Positions 24,700 to 33,133 of a stretch of 64,000 bases of DNA are shown here, piece after piece (position 1 is the first letter of the stretch; the number at the start of each line of letters is the position of its first letter). Position numbers and translations under genes: made by a program. Under the pieces are notes generated by a model. It was given only the letters and a program-made list of their open reading frames with translations. It searched no databases and was not told the origin of the DNA. The stretch is from the NCBI RefSeq assembly GCF_000941055.1, contig NZ_CP007202.1, positions 864,001-928,000 on the forward strand, written 5' to 3'. The stretch comes from Siansivirga zeaxanthinifaciens CC-SAMT-1. Lineage in GTDB: Bacteria > Bacteroidota > Bacteroidia > Flavobacteriales > Flavobacteriaceae.

Positions 24700-25680
24700 T
24701 TAAAAATCGGCATCAAAAGTAAACTTGTCTTTATCTTCTTCTTTGTTTAATACCCCTGCTTTTTGATATTCAGATACACGTTTTTCAAAGAAATTTGTTT
24801 TTCCTTGTAACGAAATCATATCCATAAAATCGAATGGGTTTGCGGTGTTGTACTCTTTTTCACAACCTAATTCAGACAGTAATCTATCGGTTACAAACTC
24901 TAAATACTGCGACATTAATTTGGCATTCATACCAATTAAACTCGCTGGTAAAGATTCTGTAATAAACTCACGTTCTATATCTAAAGCATCTACAAGAATT
25001 TCTCTTATTCTGGCTTTAGGCACTTTATTTACTAAGTGTTTGTTATGTAAATGCACAGCAAAATCGCAATGCACACCTTCGTCGCGAGATATTAACTCGT
25101 TAGAGAAGGTTAATCCTGGCATTAAACCTCTTTTCTTTAACCAGAAAATAGAACAAAACGCCCCAGAAAAGAAAATACCCTCTACAGCTGCAAAAGCTAT
25201 TAAACGTTCTGCAAAACTTGGCGATTCAATCCATTTTAGAGCCCACTCGGCTTTTTTCTGAATTGCAGGAAAGTTATCTATGGCATTAAATAATAAATCT
25301 TTTTCTTTTTCGTCTTTTACATACGTATCAATTAAAAGCGAATAGGTTTCACTGTGAATGTTTTCCATCATGATTTGGAAACCATAAAAGAATTTAGCCT
25401 CACTATATTGAACTTCATTCACAAAGTTTTCAGCTAAATTTTCATTTACAATACCATCACTAGCTGCAAAAAATGCCAAGATGTGTTTAATGAAATAACG
25501 CTCGTCATCATTTAATTTATCTTTCCAATCTGAAAGGTCTTGATGTAAATCGATTTCTTCTGCTGTCCAGAAGCTCGCCTCAGATTTTTTGTACCACTCC
25601 CAAATATCATGATGTTGAATTGGAAAAATAACGAATCGATCTTTATTTTCTTGCAGAATGGGTTCTATTGCTTGAGACAT
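24700..25680 (-). CDS. nrdB: Class I ribonucleoside-diphosphate reductase, beta subunit
   Basis: This is the radical-generating diiron subunit, 326 residues. Iron ligands and radical region are visible: [15 protein letters not shown], then [20 protein letters not shown] (with Glu and His ligands and the likely radical Tyr), [17 protein letters not shown], and [16 protein letters not shown]. This layout is closer to the eukaryote-like R2 branch than to the E. coli enzyme. The C-terminal tail FTFDADF is the docking segment for NrdA. The promoter contains a 50-bp box (25755-25804) that also occurs at 21240-21289. Confidence 0.97.
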   Translation of the reverse strand: MSQAIEPILQENKDRFVIFPIQHHDIWEWYKKSEASFWTAEEIDLHQDLSDWKDKLNDDERYFIKHILAFFAASDGIVNENLAENFVNEVQYSEAKFFYGFQIMMENIHSETYSLLIDTYVKDEKEKDLLFNAIDNFPAIQKKAEWALKWIESPSFAERLIAFAAVEGIFFSGAFCSIFWLKKRGLMPGLTFSNELISRDEGVHCDFAVHLHNKHLVNKVPKARIREILVDALDIEREFITESLPASLIGMNAKLMSQYLEFVTDRLLSELGCEKEYNTANPFDFMDMISLQGKTNFFEKRVSEYQKAGVLNKEEDKDKFTFDADF

Positions 25681-25735
25681 TTTTTTTAGTTTTTATTTAA
25701 ATAATTAATGAAAATCAGGACTGATTTGGGAATAA

Positions 25736-25804
25736 CAAAGATTGAAAATTGAAGTTAAAAATGAAAGGTATAGTTATAAACATTCTCGAAAAGTTTTTAA
25801 CAAT
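25736..25804 (-). promoter_or_regulatory. nrdB promoter with a 50-bp conserved box
   Basis: The box (25755-25804) contains an inverted repeat GTTATAAAC...GTTTTTAAC (one mismatch) around TTCTCGAA. A -7-like element AATCTTTG (25743-25736) follows 15 nt downstream of the box. It does not resemble the NrdR consensus. The near-copy at 21240-21289 shows the box is a unit, so a shared regulator is likely. Confidence 0.55.
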
Positions 25805-25922
25805 TAAAAAAACTCTTTTGAAAATGAAGTTTCAAAAAAAAATAATTAATTATTTGATTTACAAGTATTTAATTTTTTTGAAAACACAAAAAGTTTACAG
25901 AAAATTTAATTTTATATGGTTT

Positions 25923-25947
25923 TAAACCCCTAGTTTTAAAGGGGTTT
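25923..25947 (-). terminator. Terminator after the DUF3109 gene
   Basis: AAACCCC and GGGGTTT form a stem about 20 bp beyond the stop codon of the DUF3109 gene, separating it from nrdB. Confidence 0.65.
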
Positions 25948-25967
25948 TAGGCCGAAATTTTAAGTTA

Positions 25968-26531
25968 TTAAAACTTATTAGCAACCTTCTCTAACTCCAT
26001 GTACCAGTCTTCGCCAAATTTTCTAATTAAGGCTTCTTTTACAAATTTGTAAATAGGAATTTGAAGTTCTTTACCTAAAGAACAGGCATCGTCGCAAATG
26101 TGCCATTTGTGATAATTTACTGCCGAAAATTCGGTGTAATCTTGAACGCGAACAGGGTATAAATGACAAGAAACTGGTTTTTTCCAAGAAACTTCGCCTT
26201 GGTTGTAGGCTTCTTCAATAGCACAAAGGGCTACATTTTTTTTATCGAAAATAACATAGGCACAGTCGGCGCCATTAATAAGTGGTGTTTCAAAATCGCC
26301 TTCTTCAGAGGTTGTATAAACGCCTTGTGCTTCAATTGCAGCAATACCCTCTTTTCTTAAAAAAGGTTTTACTTTGGGATAAATGTCTTTTAAAATCTGA
26401 GTTTCGTGTGCTTCTAAGGGTGCACCTGCATCGCCATCAATACAACAAGCGCCTTTGCATGCCGACAGATTGCACAAAAAATCTTTTTCAATAATATCTT
26501 CTGAAACGATGGTTTTTCCTAACTGAAACAT
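25968..26531 (-). CDS. DUF3109 family cysteine-rich protein
   Basis: The product is 187 residues and belongs to the DUF3109 family, widespread in Bacteroidota and of unknown function. The N-terminal cysteines Cys20, Cys25, Cys29 and Cys30 (LCNLSACKGACC), together with later ones in PVSCHLYPVR and HICDDACSLG, resemble a metal or iron-sulphur site as in the YkgJ-type CxxCxxCC proteins. It is soluble with no signal peptide. It lies upstream of nrdB in the same direction, but a terminator and about 290 bp separate them. A link to the ribonucleotide reductase metal site is possible but unsupported. Confidence 0.85.
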   Translation of the reverse strand: MFQLGKTIVSEDIIEKDFLCNLSACKGACCIDGDAGAPLEAHETQILKDIYPKVKPFLRKEGIAAIEAQGVYTTSEEGDFETPLINGADCAYVIFDKKNVALCAIEEAYNQGEVSWKKPVSCHLYPVRVQDYTEFSAVNYHKWHICDDACSLGKELQIPIYKFVKEALIRKFGEDWYMELEKVANKF

Positions 26532-26638
26532 AAATACACCTATATTGGAGTTGGCAAAAATAACGAAACTTTAGCGTTTATTAATACTGTTATTCATGTT
26601 ATTAAAATACTTTTGCATCAAATTTTAAAAGTAGAGCT

Positions 26639-27226
26639 ATGCAACTTAATTTTAAGGAAATATTCACAGCCTTTATGGTGCTTTTTGCTGTAATTGATAT
26701 TGTAGGAAACATTCCTATTATAATAGATTTAAGAAAAAAAGTTGGCCACATACAAAGCGAAAAAGCATCGATTGTTGCTGGTATTATTTTAGTTTTCTTT
26801 TTATTTTTAGGAAAAAGTATTTTAAACTTAATAGGCATCGATGTGAACTCGTTTGCAGTAGCAGGTTCGTTTATTTTATTTTTTATTGCTTTAGAAATGA
26901 TTTTAGGCATAACGCTTTATAAACATGAAGAACTTTCTGCCGAAACTGCTACTATATTTCCGTTGGCATTTCCGCTTATTGCCGGACCTGGAAGTTTAAC
27001 AACTTTATTATCGTTAAGAGCAGAATTTAAAACCGAAAACATAATTGTTGCTGTATTTCTAAATGTTATTGTTATTTTTATAGTATTAAAAACATCGACA
27101 AAAATTGAACGTATTATTGGGCAAAACGGCATTAATATTATTCGTAAAGTTTTTGGCGTGGTATTATTAGCCATTGCAGTTAAATTGTTTGCTCATAACA
27201 TACAGGCCTTATTTAATATTAATTAA
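26639..27226 (+). CDS. MarC family inner-membrane protein
   Basis: The product is 195 residues with six predicted membrane helices and matches the MarC/UPF0056 family: FKEIFTAFMVLFAVIDIVGNIPI at the start, FFIALEMILGI, FPLAFPLIAGPGSLTTLL and NIIRKVFGVVLLAIAVKLF at the end. The length is normal. The function of MarC proteins is not established; they are no longer thought to mediate multiple antibiotic resistance. It is the first gene of a likely operon with the small membrane protein at 27241 and the flavoprotein at 27448. The divergent DUF3109 gene starts about 110 bp to the left. Confidence 0.9.
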   Translation: MQLNFKEIFTAFMVLFAVIDIVGNIPIIIDLRKKVGHIQSEKASIVAGIILVFFLFLGKSILNLIGIDVNSFAVAGSFILFFIALEMILGITLYKHEELSAETATIFPLAFPLIAGPGSLTTLLSLRAEFKTENIIVAVFLNVIVIFIVLKTSTKIERIIGQNGINIIRKVFGVVLLAIAVKLFAHNIQALFNIN

Positions 27227-27240
27227 TACAAAAAATAACC

Positions 27241-27444
27241 ATGAAAATTTTCACCATAATTATAAGCGTTTTATCTGTAGCTCTTATTGTTTTTAACTTA
27301 ACAAAAGTAAATTATAGTGCGCCGTTAGAAGGCAATAGCACCGTTGCTTTAATTACTATTTTAGCATCGCTTTGTGCTTTATTTATTGTGCTAATACTTT
27401 ATGTTTCTAAACGTATTGAAGCCAAAGTAAAAAACCAAAAGTAA
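27241..27444 (+). CDS. Small two-helix membrane protein
   Basis: The product is 67 residues with two hydrophobic segments (about 3-20 and 34-55) separated by a short polar loop with NYSAPLEGN, and ending in a basic tail (SKRIEAKVKNQK) that is probably cytoplasmic. No family is recognised, though similar small proteins accompany marC in flavobacteria. The 14-bp gap from marC and the 3-bp gap to the flavoprotein gene indicate one transcript. Confidence 0.75.
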   Translation: MKIFTIIISVLSVALIVFNLTKVNYSAPLEGNSTVALITILASLCALFIVLILYVSKRIEAKVKNQK

Positions 27445-27447
27445 ATT

Positions 27448-28056
27448 ATGTTTGATGCGCTTATAATAGGTGGTGGTGCTGCAGGCTTATCTTGTGCTTT
27501 GGTTTTAGGATCTGCAAAAGAAAAAGCCTTTGCAAAAAACAAACGCATTGGCATTGTAATACATCAAAAAACTTCGCATTTACAAACCGCTTTATTTAAT
27601 AATGTATTAGGTCTGGAACCAGGTACCTTGGGTGCCAATATTTTAAAAAATGGCAAAAAACAACTTGCTAAGCTATATCCGCATGTTGAACAAATTGACA
27701 GAGAAAAAGTTTTAGAAATTTCTAAAATTGAAGATGTATTCTTGGTGCAAACCAACAAAAACAGCTACCAAGCTAAAATAGTTGTTGTTGCTGTGGGTTA
27801 CACTAATTTAATGAGCCTAAAAGGTTTAGAATCTTACATAGCACCTCATCCCAGATCGCCCATTGAAAAAGACAGGATTTGGTTAAAAAACACCGATCAT
27901 ATTGTTGATAAAAACCTTTATGTAGCAGGATCGTTAGCCGGTTGGCGCAGCCAGTTTGCTATTTGTGCTGGTAGTGGCACCCACGTTGCTACAGATATTT
28001 TAACGCTTTGGAATGGTGGAAATCACACCAAGGTACATGATAAGATTGCACTATAA
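27448..28056 (+). CDS. Small FAD-dependent oxidoreductase, thioredoxin-reductase-like
   Basis: The product is 202 residues. It starts with a Rossmann FAD motif (ALIIGGGAAGLSCALVLG) and ends with a second FAD motif, NLYVAGSLAGWRSQFAICAGSGTHVATDI, here recognised by its NLYVAGS and GSGTHVA blocks, the usual layout of the FAD domain of thioredoxin-reductase-like proteins. The NAD(P)H domain is missing and there is no CxxC redox pair. It is therefore an FAD-domain-only protein, and the substrate is unknown. It is the last gene of the marC operon and meets the ctpA-like gene tail to tail, with no gap. Confidence 0.82.
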   Translation: MFDALIIGGGAAGLSCALVLGSAKEKAFAKNKRIGIVIHQKTSHLQTALFNNVLGLEPGTLGANILKNGKKQLAKLYPHVEQIDREKVLEISKIEDVFLVQTNKNSYQAKIVVVAVGYTNLMSLKGLESYIAPHPRSPIEKDRIWLKNTDHIVDKNLYVAGSLAGWRSQFAICAGSGTHVATDILTLWNGGNHTKVHDKIAL

Positions 28057-29649
28057 TTAATTACCCAATTTACTTAATTCGATAACCTCTTCAATCATGA
28101 TGTCGCGCTGATTTAAAACTTGATTAAAAGCGCCTTCGCCATATAATTGATCGGCTAGATTGGCTTTAATATACTGTTTAACTTCGTCGTGATAAGCCAC
28201 AAAGGTTACCTTAGAATCGGTACGTTCGTTTACATATTCTTGAAACTGAAACACCATATCGTCGCTTATTTTATAATTTTCGATAAACTCTTTTTTAGAA
28301 AGGCCCTTGTAGGCATTTCTATTTTTTTCTAGCATTTCGAAAATAAAATAACCAATAAACCCGCGACGCTCTAAAAAAGTAAGGGTTTCGTTTTGCATGC
28401 TATTATCTATAGGCACAAACACATCGGGGATAATACCGCCGCCGCCGTAAACTATTTTACCTTTTGGTGTTTTAAACTTTAAAGAATCGGCTACTTTAAT
28501 TTTATTAGCATCGAGAAGTTCACCACTTTCAAGACGCTCGAAATAATCGTCGTAATAGGTGTCGTTTCCTTTATTGTAAGGTCGCTGTATAGAACGTCCT
28601 GTAGGAGTGTAATATCTAGAAACTGTTAAACGTACAGCACTGCCATCGCCTAAATCCATTTCGCGTTGTACCAAGCCTTTTCCGTAGGAGCGGCGACCAA
28701 CAATGGTACCCTTATCGTTATCCTGCAAAGCCCCGGCAACAATTTCGCTTGCCGATGCCGAGTTTTCGTTAATAAGTACAAATAATTTGCCTTTCTGGAA
28801 ATCGCCTTTATCGGTTGCGAAGCTTTTTTCGATATTACCGCGTTTGTTTTTAGTGAACAAAATGAGTTTATCTTCTTCTAAAAATTCATCTACAATATCT
28901 TCGGCAATGTTTAAAAATCCACCGGGATTGTCTCGCAAATCTAAGGCTAATTCTGTGGCGCCTTCTTTTAATAAATCGTTTAAGGCCTTTTTAAACTCTC
29001 TGTATGTAGACTCTGCAAATCGATTAATTTTTATATAACCCAATGTATTGGTTAGCATATAGGCTGCATCGACACTTTTAATGGGGATAACCGATCGTTT
29101 TACTGTAAAGTCTAACAATTTAGGCTCGCCTTTTCTAAAAACCTTTAAATTAACATTGGTTCCAATAGAGCCTTTAAGTTTGTTTATAATCTCGTCGCTT
29201 TTAAGTTTTGCCCCATAAAGTGTGTCGCCATCGGCTAAAAGAATTCTGTCGCCACCTTTAATACCGGCCTTTTCACTTGGCCCGTTTGCAATGGCGCGAA
29301 CTACCGCAATAGAATCTCGGTAGGCATAGAAACTAACCCCAATACCTACGAAATCGCCTTTCATGTTTTCGGAGACACTTTGCATGTCTTCTTTTGGAAT
29401 ATAAACAGAGTGCGGATCGAGATTTTCAAGAATACCATTTACGGTAACATCGACGATGCTGTCGGTATTAATATCGTCTACATAATCGTAATCTATATAA
29501 TCTATAAGCCTGTTTAGTTTGTCTTTTTTACTGTTTGAAGAAAATAAACGATCGCCAGAATCGGCAAAATGAAGTTTTCCTCCAATAAAAATTCCAGCCG
29601 CTACTGCGACTCCCAAAATTAAAGGCAAATATTTTTTTTTGTACGGCAT
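28057..29649 (-). CDS. C-terminal processing peptidase (S41 family, CtpA-like)
   Basis: This is a periplasmic serine protease that trims or degrades envelope proteins. It has 530 residues, with an N-terminal membrane anchor or signal (about 7-23), a PDZ domain (about 95-180, GIGVSFYAYRDSIAVVRAI, KAGIKGGDRIL), and the S41 catalytic core with LDLRDNPGG, the Ser299/Lys324 dyad in SASASEIVAGA and YGKG, and a C-terminal helical extension. Its start codon lies one base after the dCMP deaminase stop, so they share a transcript. The function in this organism is inferred from the family. Confidence 0.92.
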   Translation of the reverse strand: MPYKKKYLPLILGVAVAAGIFIGGKLHFADSGDRLFSSNSKKDKLNRLIDYIDYDYVDDINTDSIVDVTVNGILENLDPHSVYIPKEDMQSVSENMKGDFVGIGVSFYAYRDSIAVVRAIANGPSEKAGIKGGDRILLADGDTLYGAKLKSDEIINKLKGSIGTNVNLKVFRKGEPKLLDFTVKRSVIPIKSVDAAYMLTNTLGYIKINRFAESTYREFKKALNDLLKEGATELALDLRDNPGGFLNIAEDIVDEFLEEDKLILFTKNKRGNIEKSFATDKGDFQKGKLFVLINENSASASEIVAGALQDNDKGTIVGRRSYGKGLVQREMDLGDGSAVRLTVSRYYTPTGRSIQRPYNKGNDTYYDDYFERLESGELLDANKIKVADSLKFKTPKGKIVYGGGGIIPDVFVPIDNSMQNETLTFLERRGFIGYFIFEMLEKNRNAYKGLSKKEFIENYKISDDMVFQFQEYVNERTDSKVTFVAYHDEVKQYIKANLADQLYGEGAFNQVLNQRDIMIEEVIELSKLGN

Positions 29650-29650
29650 G

Positions 29651-30082
29651 TTAGGCTTCTATTTCTTCGATGTGTTGCAGTTCTATACCTGCTTTTTTCA
29701 AGAATTTTAATCCGGAATCGTCTTTATAAGCTTGTTTGTAAACAACTTTTACAATACCAGCCTGATGAATTAATTTACTACATTCTTTGCAGGGCGACAT
29801 GGTTATGTAAAGCGTGGCGCCTTGGCAGGATTGTGTGGAGGCAGCTACCTTTAGTATGGCGTTGGCCTCGGCATGTAAAACGTACCATTTGGTGTAGCCT
29901 TCGTCGTCTTCGCAGAAATTTTCGAAACCCGAAGGTGTGCCATTGTAACCATCGGAAATAATCATGCGGTCTTTAACAATAAGCGCGCCCACTTGTCGGC
30001 GTTTACAATACGACAATTTACCCCACTCTTCTGCAATTCGTAAATAAGCTTTATCGTATTTTAATTGTTTACTTTTTAACAT
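29651..30082 (-). CDS. dCMP deaminase family protein
   Basis: This is a zinc-dependent deaminase that converts dCMP to dUMP for thymidylate synthesis. It has 143 residues, the usual size. The zinc site is complete: the H-A-E motif in VLHAEANAI and the P-C-x-x-C motif in SPCKECSK. The conserved RRQVGALIVKD and GYNGTPSGFENFCED segments are typical of the dCMP (ComEB-like) branch rather than tRNA adenosine deaminases. It is the first gene before the ctpA-like protease. Upstream are 355 bp holding the palindromic repeat D. Confidence 0.92.
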   Translation of the reverse strand: MLKSKQLKYDKAYLRIAEEWGKLSYCKRRQVGALIVKDRMIISDGYNGTPSGFENFCEDDEGYTKWYVLHAEANAILKVAASTQSCQGATLYITMSPCKECSKLIHQAGIVKVVYKQAYKDDSGLKFLKKAGIELQHIEEIEA

Positions 30083-30286
30083 ATATATTTTTTATAGGGT
30101 TTACACTCGTGTGCAAACCGCCTTTTCGCTTTTAAACAGAATATAAAAAGGGATTAAATGTAAGACATTCACCATTTTCTATGTTTAAAATTACCTATTA
30201 AATACTATATAACGAATATACTTTGTTCGTATTTTAATTACAACTGAAGTTATTAAAAGTTTAACGAAAGTTTATACTATTATGGG

Positions 30287-30427
30287 GGTTGCGTTAGGGA
30301 TTGTAGTGGAAATCCTTTTTTGTTTTCTAGAAAGCTTGTTAGTTAACTAACCTTTTGAAAACAAAAAAGATTGCAACGTAAAGCCCGACCGCAGCCAATA
30401 GCGCAGCATTTGGCTGGGGTAACGCCC
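30287..30427. repeat. Long GCGTTAG...TAACGCC palindromic repeat, copy D
   Basis: The ends are GGGTTGCGTTAGGG and GGGGTAACGCCC. Inside, TTTTTTGTTTTC and GAAAACAAAAAA form a perfect 12-bp stem, with the perfect palindrome GTTAGTTAACTAAC in the loop. It shares ends and the GTAGTGGAAA block with copy C at 6227-6361. It lies between the HupE/UreJ-like gene stop and the dCMP deaminase promoter region; apart from it I see nothing in the 355-bp gap. Confidence 0.65.
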
Positions 30428-30437
30428 AAATTATTTT

Positions 30438-31034
30438 TTAAATAGATTTTAGGAAATCGCTATGCAAAATCATTGGAATAACCAGACCTACAACAATTGC
30501 AGAAATAACCATAATCCAGTCGCGTTTTGAAAACCTGAATATGGTTTGCACTATGTAACCTATAAGTAATACCACTAAAACGATTATTAGTTGTGCAATT
30601 TCGATGCCTAGTGCGAATTCTAAAAGCAATAGTAACTTACTGTCTGAATCGCCCAGAAGCATTTTAAATTCGCGTGCAAAGCCCAGGCCATGTATTAAGC
30701 CAAAAAATAGGGTTGATAAAAATAATACGCCTACTTTTTCTTTTTGGGCGCCTTTACCTGAGGTAAAAACATTAAATAAAGCGACAATTAAAATGGTTAT
30801 TGGAATTAAGAATTCTACTATGTTGGCGTTTATTCTTACCACATCGTAGCTTGCCAAAACCAAAGAAAGGGTGTGCCCTAAAGTAAACATTGAAACAAGT
30901 AAAAATACGCGTTTCCAGTCTTTAAACATATAAGGAACGGTAAGCACTATAAGGAATAAAACGTGATCGTAGGCATTTATATCGAGTAAGTGATTTATGC
31001 CATATTCTACATTGAACCAAAAATTTTCTAACAT
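30438..31034 (-). CDS. HupE/UreJ family membrane protein
   Basis: The product is 198 residues with six predicted membrane helices. It matches the HupE/UreJ_2 family: GINHLLDINAYDHVLFLIVL at the N-terminus, TLGHTLSLVLAS, and LFFGLIHGLGFAREF. In this family the His and Asp residues in GxxHxxxxDH-like segments are thought to bind nickel or cobalt. No hydrogenase or urease genes are nearby, so here it is an orphan and the metal is unknown. In flavobacteria such orphans are common. Confidence 0.85.
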   Translation of the reverse strand: MLENFWFNVEYGINHLLDINAYDHVLFLIVLTVPYMFKDWKRVFLLVSMFTLGHTLSLVLASYDVVRINANIVEFLIPITILIVALFNVFTSGKGAQKEKVGVLFLSTLFFGLIHGLGFAREFKMLLGDSDSKLLLLLEFALGIEIAQLIIVLVVLLIGYIVQTIFRFSKRDWIMVISAIVVGLVIPMILHSDFLKSI

Positions 31035-31130
31035 TGCTACTAATTAAGATTAGGGGATTTTCAAATATACAATTTATTAGATTCTTTTATGTATTGCTTA
31101 TATTTTTTTAACTTAAAGAAACTAATACTT

Positions 31131-31138
31131 TATATTTG
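31131..31138 (+). promoter_or_regulatory. -7 promoter element of the lipoprotein gene
   Basis: TATATTTG is a perfect match to the Bacteroidota -7 consensus TAnnTTTG, 24 bp before the ATG. It decides the start choice for this gene. Confidence 0.65.
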
Positions 31139-31162
31139 TGCGTTGTATTTTATTTACTTTCT

Positions 31163-31681
31163 ATGAATATTAAAATTTCTAGTGTTTTACTGCTTTTATT
31201 TATTTGTTTGTCGTGCAAGCACAAGCAAGAAGAGCATTTGGTTGAAAATGTAGAACAAAACGAAAGTCAGGTTATTACCGAAAAAGATATTTCTAGACTT
31301 AAATACACCGATTTTATTTTAGATACCAGAACAGAAAAAGCCATTGTAGACTGGAAAGAATATTATACCCTTTTTGATGTTTTAACCAACGTAAAAAAAG
31401 GTGATTTAAGTTATTTTAATGCTGAAGAAAACCCCCATAAAAACCTTTTTAAAAATATGGTGGAAAATATACCAACCGAAGTAGATTCGGATGCGATTAA
31501 AGCCCGGATTCTTGCTTTAGAAACCAAGTTTTACAAACTGGAAACTTTTGCAAATATATCTACCTCAACAAAAAAAGAACTTTTAGGAACCATTAAAGAA
31601 TTTTTGGTGGCTTTTTCTAATTTAAATCTCCAAATGAATAAGAAAATTGAAGGTGACAACATTATAATTGAAAAACCTTAA
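31163..31681 (+). CDS. Lipoprotein of unknown function
   Basis: The product is 172 residues with a lipoprotein leader (LLLLFICLSC, Cys18). The rest is charged and mostly helical, with DFILDTRTEKAIVDWKEYY and a long C-terminal helix. No family is recognised. I place the start at the ATG at 31163. An in-frame TTG at 31136 falls inside TATATTTG (31131-31138), a perfect -7 element, so it must be promoter. It is divergent from the HupE/UreJ-like gene and has a bidirectional terminator at 31700-31732. Confidence 0.75.
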   Translation: MNIKISSVLLLLFICLSCKHKQEEHLVENVEQNESQVITEKDISRLKYTDFILDTRTEKAIVDWKEYYTLFDVLTNVKKGDLSYFNAEENPHKNLFKNMVENIPTEVDSDAIKARILALETKFYKLETFANISTSTKKELLGTIKEFLVAFSNLNLQMNKKIEGDNIIIEKP

Positions 31682-31699
31682 TTCTTAATTTCTATTTAA

Positions 31700-31732
31700 T
31701 AAAAAAGGCATCTTTACTAGATGCCTTTTTTA
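31700..31732. terminator. Bidirectional terminator
   Basis: AAAAGGCATCT and AGATGCCTTTT form an 11-bp stem with a T run on both strands between the convergent lipoprotein and TPR genes. Confidence 0.85.
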
Positions 31733-31747
31733 TTGGGTTTTAAAGTT

Positions 31748-32458
31748 TTATTTCTTTGTTTCGCTTTGCGTTTGCTGCGCTTGTTTTTGTCTTAGCAATT
31801 CTGTTTTACTTAACTGTACAATATTAAAGTTAGGCGCTACTTTTAGGGCATCGTCTAAGATATCTACTGCCGTGTCGATATTCGCTTTTTTATCTTTATT
31901 ATAAGTTAACAAAGCATTTAAATACATAAAAGCTGCTTTTAAAGAAACCTCATAAGGTGTTTGGGTTTCGTAAAAAGCTTTTTTCATATCGTCTTTGGCA
32001 TTTGCTAGACCATAATTAATGTGCTTTTCGGCGGCATCAATTTGTTGGGTTTGTAAGTTTAACTCTGCTAATTCGTAAGCTATTAATGGGTTAGGCTTAC
32101 GTTTAAACATTTCGTCGAAAAATGTAATAGCCAATTTTGGCTGATTTACAGATTTTAATGATATGGCTTTAACCTCTATGGCTATATCAGAATCTGTTGT
32201 GCTTTTCTCTATACCAATGGTGTTAAGGGCTTGCATGTATTTGCCTTCGCTCATGTAAATGTATGCCAAGGTATCTTTTCTAGCCTGCGAAGGCAGCAAA
32301 ATATTAAGATGTGTTAAACCATTAATAATCCCTTGTACATCGCCCTGTTTTTGCATTTCCTTGTAATAATTTTCAAAATGTTTTACCAATTCTGAATTAC
32401 TCTGGGCCTGCATTAAAAAACTTCCTAAAAATAATGTTAATACAAATAATCGTTTCAT
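31748..32458 (-). CDS. Exported tetratricopeptide-repeat protein
   Basis: The product is 236 residues with a signal peptide (MKRLFVLTLFLGSFLMQAQ). The body is a series of helical hairpins with TPR character (ALNTIGIEKS, LAITFFDEMFKRKPNPLIAY, LAELNLQTQQIDAAEKHINY, AVDILDDALKVAPNFN), followed by a Gln/Lys-rich tail. Such proteins serve as periplasmic scaffolds. A partner is not evident from the neighbours: it is a single gene with its own terminator, divergent from the CBS-domain gene. Confidence 0.75.
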   Translation of the reverse strand: MKRLFVLTLFLGSFLMQAQSNSELVKHFENYYKEMQKQGDVQGIINGLTHLNILLPSQARKDTLAYIYMSEGKYMQALNTIGIEKSTTDSDIAIEVKAISLKSVNQPKLAITFFDEMFKRKPNPLIAYELAELNLQTQQIDAAEKHINYGLANAKDDMKKAFYETQTPYEVSLKAAFMYLNALLTYNKDKKANIDTAVDILDDALKVAPNFNIVQLSKTELLRQKQAQQTQSETKK

Positions 32459-32633
32459 GTTTATAATTTATTTAATGCGCTAAAACTATAAAATTTTAAC
32501 ACTTAAAATCATAAAAAAATACTAATTATTTCATTTTCAAATGAAATTCTGAATCTACTATCAACAAATTATAGGTTCGTATTATGAAATTCAAAAAAAA
32601 ATACTTATATTTCAAATTACTAAATTTTAAATT

Positions 32634-33101
32634 ATGGGCATTAAAAGTTTTCAAGGCGCAAGAAAACAGCAGTCTGCAACCGAAGATTCACCTTCATTAA
32701 GAGTAAGCGATTATATGTCGACTAACCTTATTACGTTTTCACCAGACCAATCTATTGAAACCGTTATGGAGGCTTTAATAAAACACAGAATTTCTGGCGG
32801 ACCTGTTGTTAATGAAAAAAATGAATTAATAGGTATAATTTCTGAAGGCGATTGCATTAAACAAATTAGTGATAGTCGTTACTACAATATGCCAATGCAA
32901 GACCGAACTATTAAAGACCACATGGCTTTAAATGTTGAAACCATTGATGGTAATATGAATATTTTTGATGCAGCCAATAAGTTTTTAGAAGCCAAAAGAC
33001 GCCGATTCCCAATAGTTGAAAATGGTAAACTGGTTGGGCAAATTAGTCAGAAAGACGTGCTTAAAGCAGCTATGAAATTAAAAGGGCATAACTGGAAATA
33101 A
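32634..33101 (+). CDS. Tandem CBS-domain protein
   Basis: The product is 155 residues with two CBS domains (about 28-80 and 93-150) that together form a Bateman module, which typically senses adenine nucleotides. Typical stretches are VSDYMSTNLITFSPDQSIETV, HRISGGPVVNEKNELIGIIS, and KRRRFPIVENGKLVGQISQKDVL. The short N-terminus (MGIKSFQGARKQQSA) is conserved in flavobacterial homologues as far as I recall. No catalytic domain is attached, so it is a stand-alone regulator whose target is unknown. Confidence 0.9.
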   Translation: MGIKSFQGARKQQSATEDSPSLRVSDYMSTNLITFSPDQSIETVMEALIKHRISGGPVVNEKNELIGIISEGDCIKQISDSRYYNMPMQDRTIKDHMALNVETIDGNMNIFDAANKFLEAKRRRFPIVENGKLVGQISQKDVLKAAMKLKGHNWK

Positions 33102-33133
33102 TTCTTATTTAAATTTAACAAACAACCATTTCG

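Noticed and set aside
25736-25804. NrdR box upstream of nrdB
   Set aside because: The segment does not fit the paired 16-bp NrdR consensus; it is reported as a separate conserved box.
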